Assembly (NCBI GenBank): GCA_015058265.1 | Contig: SVCR01000034.1 | Location: forward strand, 1 to 10,378 | Length of the DNA stretch: 10,378 nt | Reading direction: 5' to 3' | From: Clostridiales bacterium | GTDB taxonomy: Bacteria; Bacillota_A; Clostridia; Peptostreptococcales; Anaerovoracaceae | In this document: one piece after another, positions 1 through 6,179 of the stretch | Numbering within the stretch: the first letter of the stretch is position 1 | Layout of the letters: every line of letters starts with the position of its first letter | Made by a program: the position numbers and the translations under genes | The notes under the pieces: model-generated | Databases searched by the model: none | What the model saw: the letters and a program-made list of their open reading frames with translations, nothing else | What the model was told of the DNA's origin: nothing

Positions 1-55
1 CCGGAGATCATCGGGGAAAAGGATATTGGGGATCAGAAAGAAAGGCGATAGAGAA

Positions 56-1246
56 ATGATCAGCAAAGAGATCGAAAGACAGATAGAAGATGCAGCAGAG
101 CAGTTCAAAGCGATGCTTGCTGAGCAATATGAGAGGAACCTCAGGATGGAAGGCGCCGGCGCCGTGCCGGAAGGCGACGCAGCTGCAGGAAAGGATGCCC
201 GTGCCACAGTGATCGGGCTCGCGCCGGGAGACGGCATAGGCCCAGTTATCATGAAGGAGACTCGAGCCGTGCTGGAGAAACTCCTCGCGGATGAGCTAGC
301 TAAAGGAGAACTCGATCTGAAAGAGATCAGCGGATTCACTTTGGAAGAGAGACTGGCCGCAGGCGAGACTGTTCCTGCAGAAGTGCTGGAGCAGATGGAG
401 AAGTGCGATGTCCTGCTCAAAGGACCGACGACGACTCCTAATGCAGCAATGGGAGGCAAGAATCTCGAAAGTGCTAACGTATTCCTCCGCCGCAGATTCG
501 ACTTATTCGCCAACGTTCGCCCGGTCAAGATCCCTGAGGAGGGTATTGACTGGACATTCTTCAGAGAGAATACCGAAGGCGAATATGCGCTCGGATCAAG
601 AGGCGTCAGACTGGGAAGCGGAATCGGTGATGGACTGTCTGTGGATTTCAAAGTCACGACCTCCGGCGGAAGCCGGCGGATAGCGAAAGCGGCCTTCGAC
701 TTTGCCCGCGACAACGGCAAGGGCAGGGTGTCGGTCGTGACCAAAGCTAATATAATGAAGAAGACTGATGGGGATTTCCAGACCATCGCGCTGGAGACAG
801 CTAAAGACTATCCGGAAGTAGAGACTGACACATGGTTCGTTGACATAATGGCTGCCAATCTCATCAATAAGGATATAAGGAGTGATTTCAAAGTCTTCCT
901 GCTGCCTAATCTGTACGGCGATATCATAACCGACGAAGCTGCTCAGATCCAGGGCGGCGTAGGCACAGCGGGATCGGCTAATATCGGAAGTGATTTTGCG
1001 ATGTTCGAGGCGATACACGGCAGCGCTCCGAGAATGGTAAGCGACGGGATCGCGCATCTGGCCAACCCGGCAAGCCTTATGACAGCGGCTGTCATGATGC
1101 TGAGACATATCGGTTATGCTGAAAAAGCAGATAAACTCGAAGCGGCTGTTGCGGCTGCCGACAATGAAATAGGCAGTGAAATGACAGGCCTCCCGGGAGG
1201 AAAGTCATGCAGCGAATTCGCCGGGATCGTGATGAGCAATCTGTAG
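56..1246 (+). CDS. Isocitrate/isopropylmalate dehydrogenase family protein (probable isocitrate dehydrogenase)
   Basis: Oxidative decarboxylase of a 2-hydroxy acid, most likely isocitrate to 2-oxoglutarate in the cytosol, feeding glutamate synthesis. Seen in the 396-residue product: GDGIGP at residues 58-63, KGPTTTP at 122-128, the substrate loop around S139 and N141, RENTEGEY at 170-177, the catalytic Lys in VTKAN (K230), metal-binding Asp residues D263, D289 and D293, and HGSAP at 321-325. RENTEG fits isocitrate dehydrogenases better than isopropylmalate dehydrogenases. A helical, charged extension of about 50 residues precedes the Rossmann-like core, as I recall for clostridial members. 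The ATG at 56 is chosen because MISKEIERQIEDA resembles family N-termini and AAGG lies about 10 bases upstream; an in-frame TTG at 26 is the alternative. Short open frames ending at 51 or 59 suggest a tightly packed upstream gene. The residue after HGSAP is Arg (326), so coenzyme choice is uncertain. Family call secure, exact substrate less so. Confidence 0.88.
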   Translation: MISKEIERQIEDAAEQFKAMLAEQYERNLRMEGAGAVPEGDAAAGKDARATVIGLAPGDGIGPVIMKETRAVLEKLLADELAKGELDLKEISGFTLEERLAAGETVPAEVLEQMEKCDVLLKGPTTTPNAAMGGKNLESANVFLRRRFDLFANVRPVKIPEEGIDWTFFRENTEGEYALGSRGVRLGSGIGDGLSVDFKVTTSGGSRRIAKAAFDFARDNGKGRVSVVTKANIMKKTDGDFQTIALETAKDYPEVETDTWFVDIMAANLINKDIRSDFKVFLLPNLYGDIITDEAAQIQGGVGTAGSANIGSDFAMFEAIHGSAPRMVSDGIAHLANPASLMTAAVMMLRHIGYAEKADKLEAAVAAADNEIGSEMTGLPGGKSCSEFAGIVMSNL

Positions 1247-1271
1247 ATTATCCGGATAACAGAAGGTGTTT

Positions 1272-1287
1272 CGCATAGAAATATGCG
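1272..1287 (+). other. Short hairpin with GNRA-type loop after the dehydrogenase gene
   Basis: A perfect 6-bp stem (CGCATA with TATGCG) closes a GAAA loop 26 bases after the dehydrogenase stop. No uninterrupted T-run follows, so on its own it is a weak terminator. It may act as a 3' mRNA stabiliser. A 12-base perfect palindrome (TTATCCGGATAA, 1248-1259) lies just before it. Confidence 0.35.
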
Positions 1288-1323
1288 CCTGAATCTTAAT
1301 ATTTATCAATAATTTGTGGTATT

Positions 1324-1367
1324 AAATGCGGTACAACACAATACTTTGTGGAAGTTGCCGCATTTTT
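1324..1367 (+). terminator. Composite intrinsic terminator between the dehydrogenase and the AGCS symporter
   Basis: Bases 1324-1331 (AAATGCGG) pair with 1358-1365 (CCGCATTT). Inside, CAA (1334-1336) pairs with TTG (1355-1357), and CACAA (1337-1341) pairs with TTGTG (1346-1350) around a TACT loop. The outer stem runs into five T residues (1363-1367). The fold fits a rho-independent terminator with an internal loop, probably ending the upstream operon. The internal mismatches lower confidence. Confidence 0.55.
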
Positions 1368-1368
1368 A

Positions 1369-1377
1369 TGCTATATT
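1369..1377 (+). promoter_or_regulatory. Possible extended -10 promoter of the AGCS symporter gene
   Basis: TGCTATATT has the extended -10 form (TG, one base, then TATATT). It sits directly behind the terminator, where a promoter for the next gene is expected. No good -35 box lies 16-18 bases upstream; the nearest TTG-type hexamer (1346-1351) leaves a 20-base spacer. Transcription from here would give a leader of roughly 125 bases, containing a 6-bp hairpin at 1438-1458. Confidence 0.3.
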
Positions 1378-1437
1378 GTACGTTGTATGCAGAATATTTC
1401 TGTTGGATATGTTCGTCCGCGGATAGTCGGGTGTTCA

Positions 1438-1458
1438 TCGGTCGTACATAAAGACCGA
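1438..1458 (+). other. Leader hairpin upstream of the AGCS symporter gene
   Basis: TCGGTC (1438-1443) pairs with GACCGA (1453-1458) around a 9-base loop, in the presumed 5' leader about 50 bases before the start codon. It leaves the ribosome binding site (GGGAAAGGA, 1493-1501) free. I see no T-run and no known riboswitch signature. Confidence 0.25.
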
Positions 1459-1508
1459 AAACCGAGAGAAAAAGAATAGTTGAGAAAGAACAGGGAAAGG
1501 AACTTATT

Positions 1509-2909
1509 ATGTGGGACAGTATTTATAATTTCTTCGACACATTATGGGGTTATCCGATGCTCATACTTCTCGTAGGCGGCGGTCTTTACTATGGTATCCG
1601 CACCGGATTCTTCCAGATCAGATGCCTTCCGCTCATCTTCCGTAAGACATTCGGAGAGATGTTCAAGAAGGAAGAGAACGATGACCTCGAAGGCAGCATC
1701 ACACCATTCCAGGCACTTTCGACAGTACTTGCGGGAACTGTAGGAAGCGGTAACATCGCCGGAGTCGCGACAGCCATCGCTGTAGGCGGACCGGGAGCTT
1801 TGTTCTGGATGTGGATGACAGCCATATTCGGCATGATGACCAAGCTCGCCGAGGTATCCCTCACCATCAAATACCGTAAGAAAGGTGAAGACGGAGAGTG
1901 GTACGGCGGACCTATGCATTATATCAGAAACGGGCTCGGACACAAGTGGGGATGGCTCGCCGGCATATACGCGGTAGCACTCATGCTGCTGGTACTCACT
2001 GATGCCGCATTCGTTCAGGTCAATACAGCTGCTACAGCTCTTGATGACGCGTTCGGAGTTCCTCTGATCTTCACGGGTGTCGCTATCGCGCTTGTCAGCC
2101 TTGTTGTAGTACTCGGAGGTATCAAGAGGATCGGCAAGTTCTGCTCGGTAATAGTTCCTCCGATGTGCGCACTCTACATCATCGGATGTATTGTAGTAAT
2201 ACTGCTCAATATAGGAAATCTCGGACATGCATTCGGACAGGTGTTCGGATACGCGTTCAGACCGATGTCAGCTGTCGGCGGTTTTGCAGGATCGACAGTT
2301 CTTCTTACCATGACCAAGGGCGGCTTCAGAGGTATCTTCTCCAATGAGGCCGGCGAAGGAACCGCGGCTACTGTACATGCTACAGCTAAGACTGACCACC
2401 CTATCCACCAGGGCTTCTACGGAGTAGTCGAGGTATTCATCGATACCATCGTGATCTGTACTCTTACAGGTATCTCCATCCTCTGCGTTTCCGGAGATGT
2501 ATGGACTCAGACCGGAGCAGACGGCGAGCAGCTGACAGGTATCTATCTGACATTCGCGGCGTTCAGAGATGCACTCGGACCTGTCGGTGTCGGCATCCTC
2601 GGTATCGCTGTATTCCTGTTCGCTTATTCCAGCTACCTCGGATTCTTCGTTGAATTCAGGACATCTCTGGAATATGTATTCGGTGAGAAAGCAGTCAAGT
2701 ATCTCAAGTGGCTGTTCTTCATCCCGCCGGTCATCTCCTGCACGCTTCCTGTATCGCAGATCTGGGATCTTGCAGACATGGTAGTAGGATTCATATTCAT
2801 TCCTAATATGATCGCGATCCTGCTCCTCAGTCCTCAGGTCCTCGAGATGCTCAAGGAGTACACGGCTAAGTGCAGAGCTGAAGAAGCAGAGAAGAAGAAA
2901 GCTGCATAA
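1509..2909 (+). CDS. Alanine/glycine:cation symporter (AGCS family)
   Basis: Membrane symporter that imports small neutral amino acids (alanine or glycine) with sodium, of the AlsT/DagA type. The 466-residue product has many hydrophobic segments and family hallmarks: [21 protein letters not shown] from residue 76, [12 protein letters not shown] at 133-144, and [17 protein letters not shown] at 271-287 followed by HP at 297-298. The charged C-terminus (residues 448-466, Lys/Glu-rich) should be cytoplasmic. Length is normal for the family. The ATG at 1509 follows GGGAAAGGA with about 8 bases between, and residues 1-30 hold the expected first membrane segment. The motif commonly written NEAGMGSAP reads NEAGEGTAA here, a variant I associate with clostridial AGCS members. 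The gene appears to be transcribed alone, between terminators on both sides. Family assignment is firm; alanine versus glycine cannot be decided. Confidence 0.93.
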   Translation: MWDSIYNFFDTLWGYPMLILLVGGGLYYGIRTGFFQIRCLPLIFRKTFGEMFKKEENDDLEGSITPFQALSTVLAGTVGSGNIAGVATAIAVGGPGALFWMWMTAIFGMMTKLAEVSLTIKYRKKGEDGEWYGGPMHYIRNGLGHKWGWLAGIYAVALMLLVLTDAAFVQVNTAATALDDAFGVPLIFTGVAIALVSLVVVLGGIKRIGKFCSVIVPPMCALYIIGCIVVILLNIGNLGHAFGQVFGYAFRPMSAVGGFAGSTVLLTMTKGGFRGIFSNEAGEGTAATVHATAKTDHPIHQGFYGVVEVFIDTIVICTLTGISILCVSGDVWTQTGADGEQLTGIYLTFAAFRDALGPVGVGILGIAVFLFAYSSYLGFFVEFRTSLEYVFGEKAVKYLKWLFFIPPVISCTLPVSQIWDLADMVVGFIFIPNMIAILLLSPQVLEMLKEYTAKCRAEEAEKKKAA

Positions 2910-2940
2910 AGATTCAGACAAAATACGACAGAATTATCAT

Positions 2941-2969
2941 GTGCAGGGCTCAGGCCCTGCACTGTTTTT
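2941..2969 (+). terminator. Strong intrinsic terminator after the AGCS symporter gene
   Basis: A perfect 9-bp GC-rich stem, GTGCAGGGC (2941-2949) with GCCCTGCAC (2954-2962), closes a TCAG tetraloop. A T-run follows at 2965-2969 (CTGTTTTTA). It lies 31 bases past the stop codon, the classic arrangement for rho-independent termination. Confidence 0.9.
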
Positions 2970-3072
2970 ATGGCGTTTTTCCGAGCGCTTTCATGCCTGA
3001 GTACTGATCGCGCCGTTTTGCGCATTTTCTGCGGATGTATTTGCTTTGCCGATGTAAAAACACGTTCTTGTG

Positions 3073-3081
3073 TGATATACT
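3073..3081 (+). promoter_or_regulatory. Extended -10 promoter abutting the AEC start codon
   Basis: TGATATACT gives TG, one base and TATACT, a near-consensus extended -10 element ending at 3081. The ATG of the AEC gene begins at 3088, about where transcription should start (6-8 bases downstream of the -10). The hexamer 17 bases upstream (TGTAAA, 3053-3058) is a poor -35, which extended -10 promoters tolerate. The TGA at 3073-3075 is also an in-frame stop, so translation cannot begin further upstream. Confidence 0.5.
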
Positions 3082-3087
3082 AATCGA

Positions 3088-4029
3088 ATGCTGCACAACT
3101 TTATTATCTGCGTAAATGCCGTGGTTCCATCGGCAATATATCTGATCATCGGCATCCTGCTCAGGATGTTCAAAGTCATAAAGGAAGAAGAGGTCAAGCG
3201 ATTCACACATGTCGTATTCGTGACTCTTTATCCTTTTATGATGTTCGATAACATCTACGGCCGCGATGTGCAGGAATACCTCAGGGTAGGTTTCGTAGGT
3301 TACGCGGAAGGCTTCACTCTGCTGGAGATAGTAGCCGCATTTATAGCCGTGTGCCTGGTAGTGAAGGACAACTATGACCGCGGCGCCATGATACAGGCTA
3401 TTTTCCGCAGTAATATAGTTCTTATGGGATTGCCTATAGCCATCAACCTGTTCGGCAAGAGCAGGGTAGCTCCGGTGGCGGTGGTGATACTGTTCGTTGT
3501 ATCCACTTACGCAGTAGCATCTGTCATCCTGTTTGAAAAGTTCAGGGGAGGTCATGTTGATGCAGTGGATCTGGCAAAGCGAATAATCACCAATCCGATC
3601 ATAGTCGGAGGTCTTGCGGCGATCATCGCGATATTGCTTAAGATACAGCTCCCGGAGATCATCGCTCAGACTGTTTCTTCGCTGTCTGACTGCACTGCTC
3701 CTATCGCCATGATCCTGCTGGGTGCGGGACTGAATATAGATGACTTTACCAGCGACAGGAAGAAGCTCGCGTTCTGTTCAGTGGGCAAGCTCGCTGTCGC
3801 TCCGATATTCGGCATCACAGGCGCCGTGCTGCTCGGTATGAGAGATGTTGAGCTGATCGCGATAGTCCTCATGACGGCTTCGCCGACAGCACTTGCTTCA
3901 TACGCTATGGCCAGCTCTATGGGAGGAAACGGAAAGCTCGCCGGTGAGATCGTTGTCGTGACAACGATAATATCTTGCTTCACTATACCGGTATGGCTCT
4001 TTGCCTTGAAAACGATGGGGATGTTCTGA
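3088..4029 (+). CDS. AEC-family transporter (auxin efflux carrier-like permease)
   Basis: Integral membrane carrier of the AEC family; bacterial members move organic anions such as malate or malonate, or amino acids. The 313-residue product starts directly with a membrane segment (residues 4-30). It shows the usual two-halved layout with a cytoplasmic break near 150-165. Visible family features are FRSNIVLMGLPIA (106-118), NPIIVGGLAAI (169-179), APIAMILLGAGL (204-215), and ASPTALASYAM followed by GGNGKLAGEIV (264-289). Length is typical. The ATG at 3088 is the only possible start: an in-frame TGA lies at 3073-3075 and the four codons between are not start codons. No Shine-Dalgarno sequence is seen, and a -10 element sits just upstream, so initiation may be on a leaderless mRNA. 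The stop overlaps a downstream ATG (TGATG). Family firm, substrate unknown; the adjacent aminotransferase makes an amino or keto acid plausible. Confidence 0.88.
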   Translation: MLHNFIICVNAVVPSAIYLIIGILLRMFKVIKEEEVKRFTHVVFVTLYPFMMFDNIYGRDVQEYLRVGFVGYAEGFTLLEIVAAFIAVCLVVKDNYDRGAMIQAIFRSNIVLMGLPIAINLFGKSRVAPVAVVILFVVSTYAVASVILFEKFRGGHVDAVDLAKRIITNPIIVGGLAAIIAILLKIQLPEIIAQTVSSLSDCTAPIAMILLGAGLNIDDFTSDRKKLAFCSVGKLAVAPIFGITGAVLLGMRDVELIAIVLMTASPTALASYAMASSMGGNGKLAGEIVVVTTIISCFTIPVWLFALKTMGMF

Positions 4030-4154
4030 TGGATCAGACACATCGTATATTGAAGATCATACAGCAGGACTCAGAAGGGTTTTGCTCAAAATATATCAAC
4101 TGTTTACAGAAAAGTAAGAAGGGAAGTGGGATAAGAAATGACTCAGAAGCTTAA
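4029..4154 (+). CDS. Possible 41-codon small ORF coupled to the AEC gene
   Basis: The ATG overlaps the AEC stop codon (TGATG, 4027-4031) and has GGGGA (4017-4021) seven bases upstream, so translational coupling is feasible. The product ends inside the aminotransferase gene, overlapping its first 17 bases in another frame. The beginning, MDQTHRILKIIQQDSEG, weakly resembles the first helix of Lrp/AsnC regulators (commonly MD..DRKIL..LQ.D.R), after which any similarity is lost. It could be a leader peptide, a decayed regulator fragment, or chance. No signal or membrane segment is seen. Real expression is unproven. Confidence 0.25.
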   Translation: MDQTHRILKIIQQDSEGFCSKYINCLQKSKKGSGIRNDSEA

Positions 4155-5307
4155 GATAAAGAAACAACTGCTCGAGCAGGAAAAGATCAGCTATGCTATG
4201 GATCATGTAGATCTGCCTGAAGGCGGGATAGACTGCAGTGAAGGATGTAATCCGTACGGATTTCCGTCTGAATGCGAAGAAGCCTTCAGAAAATTCGATG
4301 TTGCAAAGCTCGGACCATATCCGCACAGCCAGGCTCTGTATGATGCGATCATGGATTACTGGAAAGAGGATGCATTTATCGAGAGAGAGAATATCCTCCT
4401 TGCTGATGGCAGCATCAGCGCTCTGTATATCATCAACAATATCTTCGATACGCATGACGCTGTAGTTCTCGGTGTGTCACCGCAGTTCACTGACTACTAT
4501 ATGCACGCTGAGATGATCGGGATCGAATACGAGCCTTACCAGCTGGATAAGAAGAATAATTATAAATTCGATGCAGACGAGTTCATCGCTATTCATTACG
4601 GAGTGGATTCCGGAGAGGGACTGCCGCAGACAGAAAAGAACTACAACTTCATCTATATAGATAACCCGAACAATCCGACCGGACAGTGCATCGATATCAA
4701 GGATATAGAGAGGATCGTCATAGCCGCTCAGGAGAAGAATATTACTGTCATTATCGATGAGGCTTACGGCGACTTCATGGACAGAAGCAATTCCGCAGTC
4801 AGACTGGCCGAGAAATATCACAATCTGGTCGTTGTGCGCACCCTGTCCAAAGGCTTCGGTCTTGCGGGCCTGAGAGTAGGCTATATCATCGGATGCAAAG
4901 AGCTGATCGCTTACATGAACAAGATGGTCAACCCGTATATGGTCAGTGAACTCGGAAGAGAGGTGGCTGCAGCGGCACTCTCGAATGCGGGATTCATCGA
5001 GAAGAGCAAAGCTGACTTTGCACGCATGAAGGCTGAGATCAGAGAGGCTCTCGGATGCACATCCGAGACTCCGGCAGGCAGCGGCAGGCTGCATATGGCG
5101 GAATCTCTGGACACTAATTCTCTCCTCCTGCTATATCATGATGACAGGAATATCGAACTCAAGAACGAGTTCTTCAGGAGAGGCGTCCTGGTCATAGACG
5201 GATATGACTTCAAGGGGCTGGATTCTAATTCCGCAAGAGTGAGACTTCCTAGGGCAGAGGAGTTCCATGTACTGCTCAAAGCGATAAAAGAGATCGCTCA
5301 GATGTAA
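4138..5307 (+). CDS. PLP-dependent aminotransferase, class I/II (HisC/CobD-like)
   Basis: Cytosolic fold-type I pyridoxal-phosphate enzyme that transfers an amino group between an amino acid and a 2-oxo acid, or decarboxylates a phosphorylated amino acid if CobD-like. In the 389-residue product, NPNNPTG at 176-182 holds the Asn contacting PLP (N179), IIDEAYGDF has the pyridine-binding Asp (D207), TLSKGFGLAGLRVGY carries the Schiff-base lysine (K238), and RVR near 367-369 fits the carboxylate-binding Arg region. The N-terminal SEGCNPYGFP and GPYPHSQALYDAI (59-71) match the HisC/CobD group rather than AspC-type enzymes. Length is slightly above the usual 350-370, mainly at the N-terminus. The ATG at 4138 has GGGA six bases upstream. 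It lies 108 bases behind the AEC gene with no terminator between, so co-transcription is likely. No histidine or cobalamin genes are visible, so neither pathway should be assumed. Confidence 0.85.
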   Translation: MTQKLKIKKQLLEQEKISYAMDHVDLPEGGIDCSEGCNPYGFPSECEEAFRKFDVAKLGPYPHSQALYDAIMDYWKEDAFIERENILLADGSISALYIINNIFDTHDAVVLGVSPQFTDYYMHAEMIGIEYEPYQLDKKNNYKFDADEFIAIHYGVDSGEGLPQTEKNYNFIYIDNPNNPTGQCIDIKDIERIVIAAQEKNITVIIDEAYGDFMDRSNSAVRLAEKYHNLVVVRTLSKGFGLAGLRVGYIIGCKELIAYMNKMVNPYMVSELGREVAAAALSNAGFIEKSKADFARMKAEIREALGCTSETPAGSGRLHMAESLDTNSLLLLYHDDRNIELKNEFFRRGVLVIDGYDFKGLDSNSARVRLPRAEEFHVLLKAIKEIAQM

Positions 5308-5316
5308 CACACGCAG

Positions 5317-5385
5317 AAGCCGCAGGCCTTTGCAGGCTTATGACACGCGCCGGTGTCCCGCGACCGGATATATCCGCAGCGGGAC
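5317..5385 (+). other. Hairpin-rich gap upstream of the mntP-like gene
   Basis: Two stem-loops occupy most of the 102-base gap. In the first, AAGCC (5317-5321) pairs with GGCTT (5335-5339), continued by GCA/TGC with one bulged base. In the second, GTCCCGC (5355-5361) pairs with GCGGGAC (5379-5385), and CGGAT (5365-5369) pairs with ATCCG (5372-5376) across a small internal loop. The second ends 8 bases before the Shine-Dalgarno sequence. Neither has a T-run, so they are poor terminators. They could be mRNA-processing, stability or translational-control structures. I do not recognise a known manganese riboswitch here. Confidence 0.4.
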
Positions 5386-5393
5386 TGATCAAC

Positions 5394-5412
5394 AAAGAGG
5401 TAGTAAGAGGTG
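5394..5412 (+). promoter_or_regulatory. Ribosome binding site fixing the GTG start of the mntP-like gene
   Basis: AAAGAGG (5394-5400) lies 9 bases before GTG at 5410-5412. It selects this GTG, which places the first membrane helix (residues 5-28) right after a four-residue head, as expected for MntP proteins. Confidence 0.6.
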
Positions 5413-6063
5413 ACATCGGAACTGGTTATCAGGAGTATATTGCTTGGCATCGGACTGGCGATGGACGCTTTTTCAGTGTCGCTGGCAGACGGGCTGGCAG
5501 AACCCGGGATGAAAGGAAAGCGGATGGCGGCTGTAGCCGGAACATTCGGGATCTTTCAGTTCGCGATGCCGCTCATCGGATGGGTCCTGGTCCGCACGGC
5601 TGTCGACAGGTTCAATTCACTCGAACGATACATACCGTGGATAGCTTTGATCCTACTGGTGTATATCGGCGGCAAGATGCTCATCGAGGGCATCGGAGAG
5701 AGCAGGAAAGGTCGAGAGCGAGATACGAGCGAGGCGGCGAGTTCTGCTGGCAGTGTTGCGGATAAAGGTGGACCGGAGCAGACTGAAGCAAAGAAGTTCG
5801 CTTCAGCAGGTGATCTGGTTATTCAGGGGATCGCGACATCGATCGATGCTCTATCGGTGGGATTCACTATTGAGGAATACGGTGTCGTGACTGCGGCATC
5901 ATCGGCGGTGATCATCGGTATCGTTACTTTCGCGATATGCATCGGGGGTCTTAAAATAGGAAAGAAGGCCGGTATGGCTTTGTCCGGCCGGGCTTCAATT
6001 GCCGGCGGCATAATACTCATCGCGATAGGACTGGAGATATGGATCAAAGGCATGTTTTTCTGA
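5410..6063 (+). CDS. mntP: MntP-type manganese efflux pump (DUF204 family)
   Basis: Membrane exporter of the MntP/YebN family, which removes excess Mn(II) from the cytoplasm. The 217-residue product shows the internal duplication of the family: GIGLAMDAFSVSLADG in helix 1 (D19) and GIATSIDALSVGFT in the second half (D146), the intramembrane acidic motifs expected to bind metal. FGIFQFAMPLIGW follows in helix 2 (46-58), and IAGGIILIAIGLEIWI forms the last helix. Family members are usually near 190 residues. The extra length sits in a charged, Gly/Ser/Glu-rich loop between the halves (about 97-133). The start is GTG, with a good Shine-Dalgarno sequence 9 bases upstream. The gene follows the aminotransferase after 102 bases without a clear terminator and may be co-transcribed, or have its own signals in the hairpin-rich gap. 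Family secure; manganese as substrate rests on characterised homologues. Confidence 0.88.
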   Translation: MTSELVIRSILLGIGLAMDAFSVSLADGLAEPGMKGKRMAAVAGTFGIFQFAMPLIGWVLVRTAVDRFNSLERYIPWIALILLVYIGGKMLIEGIGESRKGRERDTSEAASSAGSVADKGGPEQTEAKKFASAGDLVIQGIATSIDALSVGFTIEEYGVVTAASSAVIIGIVTFAICIGGLKIGKKAGMALSGRASIAGGIILIAIGLEIWIKGMFF

Positions 6064-6179
6064 ATTGCGCACAGGGCACAGCTCACAACGAAGCCGGGTC
6101 CTTTTCCTCTAAGAGGTTACTTAAGCAAAGGCGCATTCAATGAATTCATATTTCACTTTTCTTAATCAGGTAATACTTA

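Noticed and set aside
1..59. 3' end of an upstream coding region (frames ending TAG at 49-51 or TGA at 57-59)
   Set aside because: Either frame could be the tail of a gene in tight or ATGA-overlapping arrangement with the dehydrogenase, but fewer than 20 residues are visible and neither tail is recognisable, so no CDS is called.
596..1108. Long antisense frame within the dehydrogenase gene
   Set aside because: Shadow of a strongly conserved sense gene; the antisense translation is compositionally odd and has no recognisable domain. The same applies to the antisense frames in the symporter, aminotransferase and GH20 genes.
1380..1508. Glycine riboswitch upstream of the AGCS symporter
   Set aside because: The conserved glycine-aptamer core sequences are not found, and the space holds only one simple hairpin.
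5308..5409. yybP-ykoY manganese riboswitch upstream of the mntP-like gene
   Set aside because: The leader is short and the conserved loop sequences I expect of that class are not visible; only two simple stem-loops are seen.
5340..5765. 141-codon frame overlapping the mntP-like gene
   Set aside because: Arg/Gly-rich translation without any family resemblance. The overlapping GTG-started frame has membrane helices and both MntP metal motifs.
6104..6119. CCTCTAAGAGG hairpin as a terminator after the mntP-like gene
   Set aside because: The loop would be a single base and no T-run follows. The T-run lies before the stem, so it is not a rho-independent terminator on the + strand.
6140..6149. ATGAATTCAT palindrome upstream of the GH20 gene as an operator
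   Set aside because: A 10-base palindrome in AT-rich DNA is expected by chance, and no second copy or convincing promoter is next to it.
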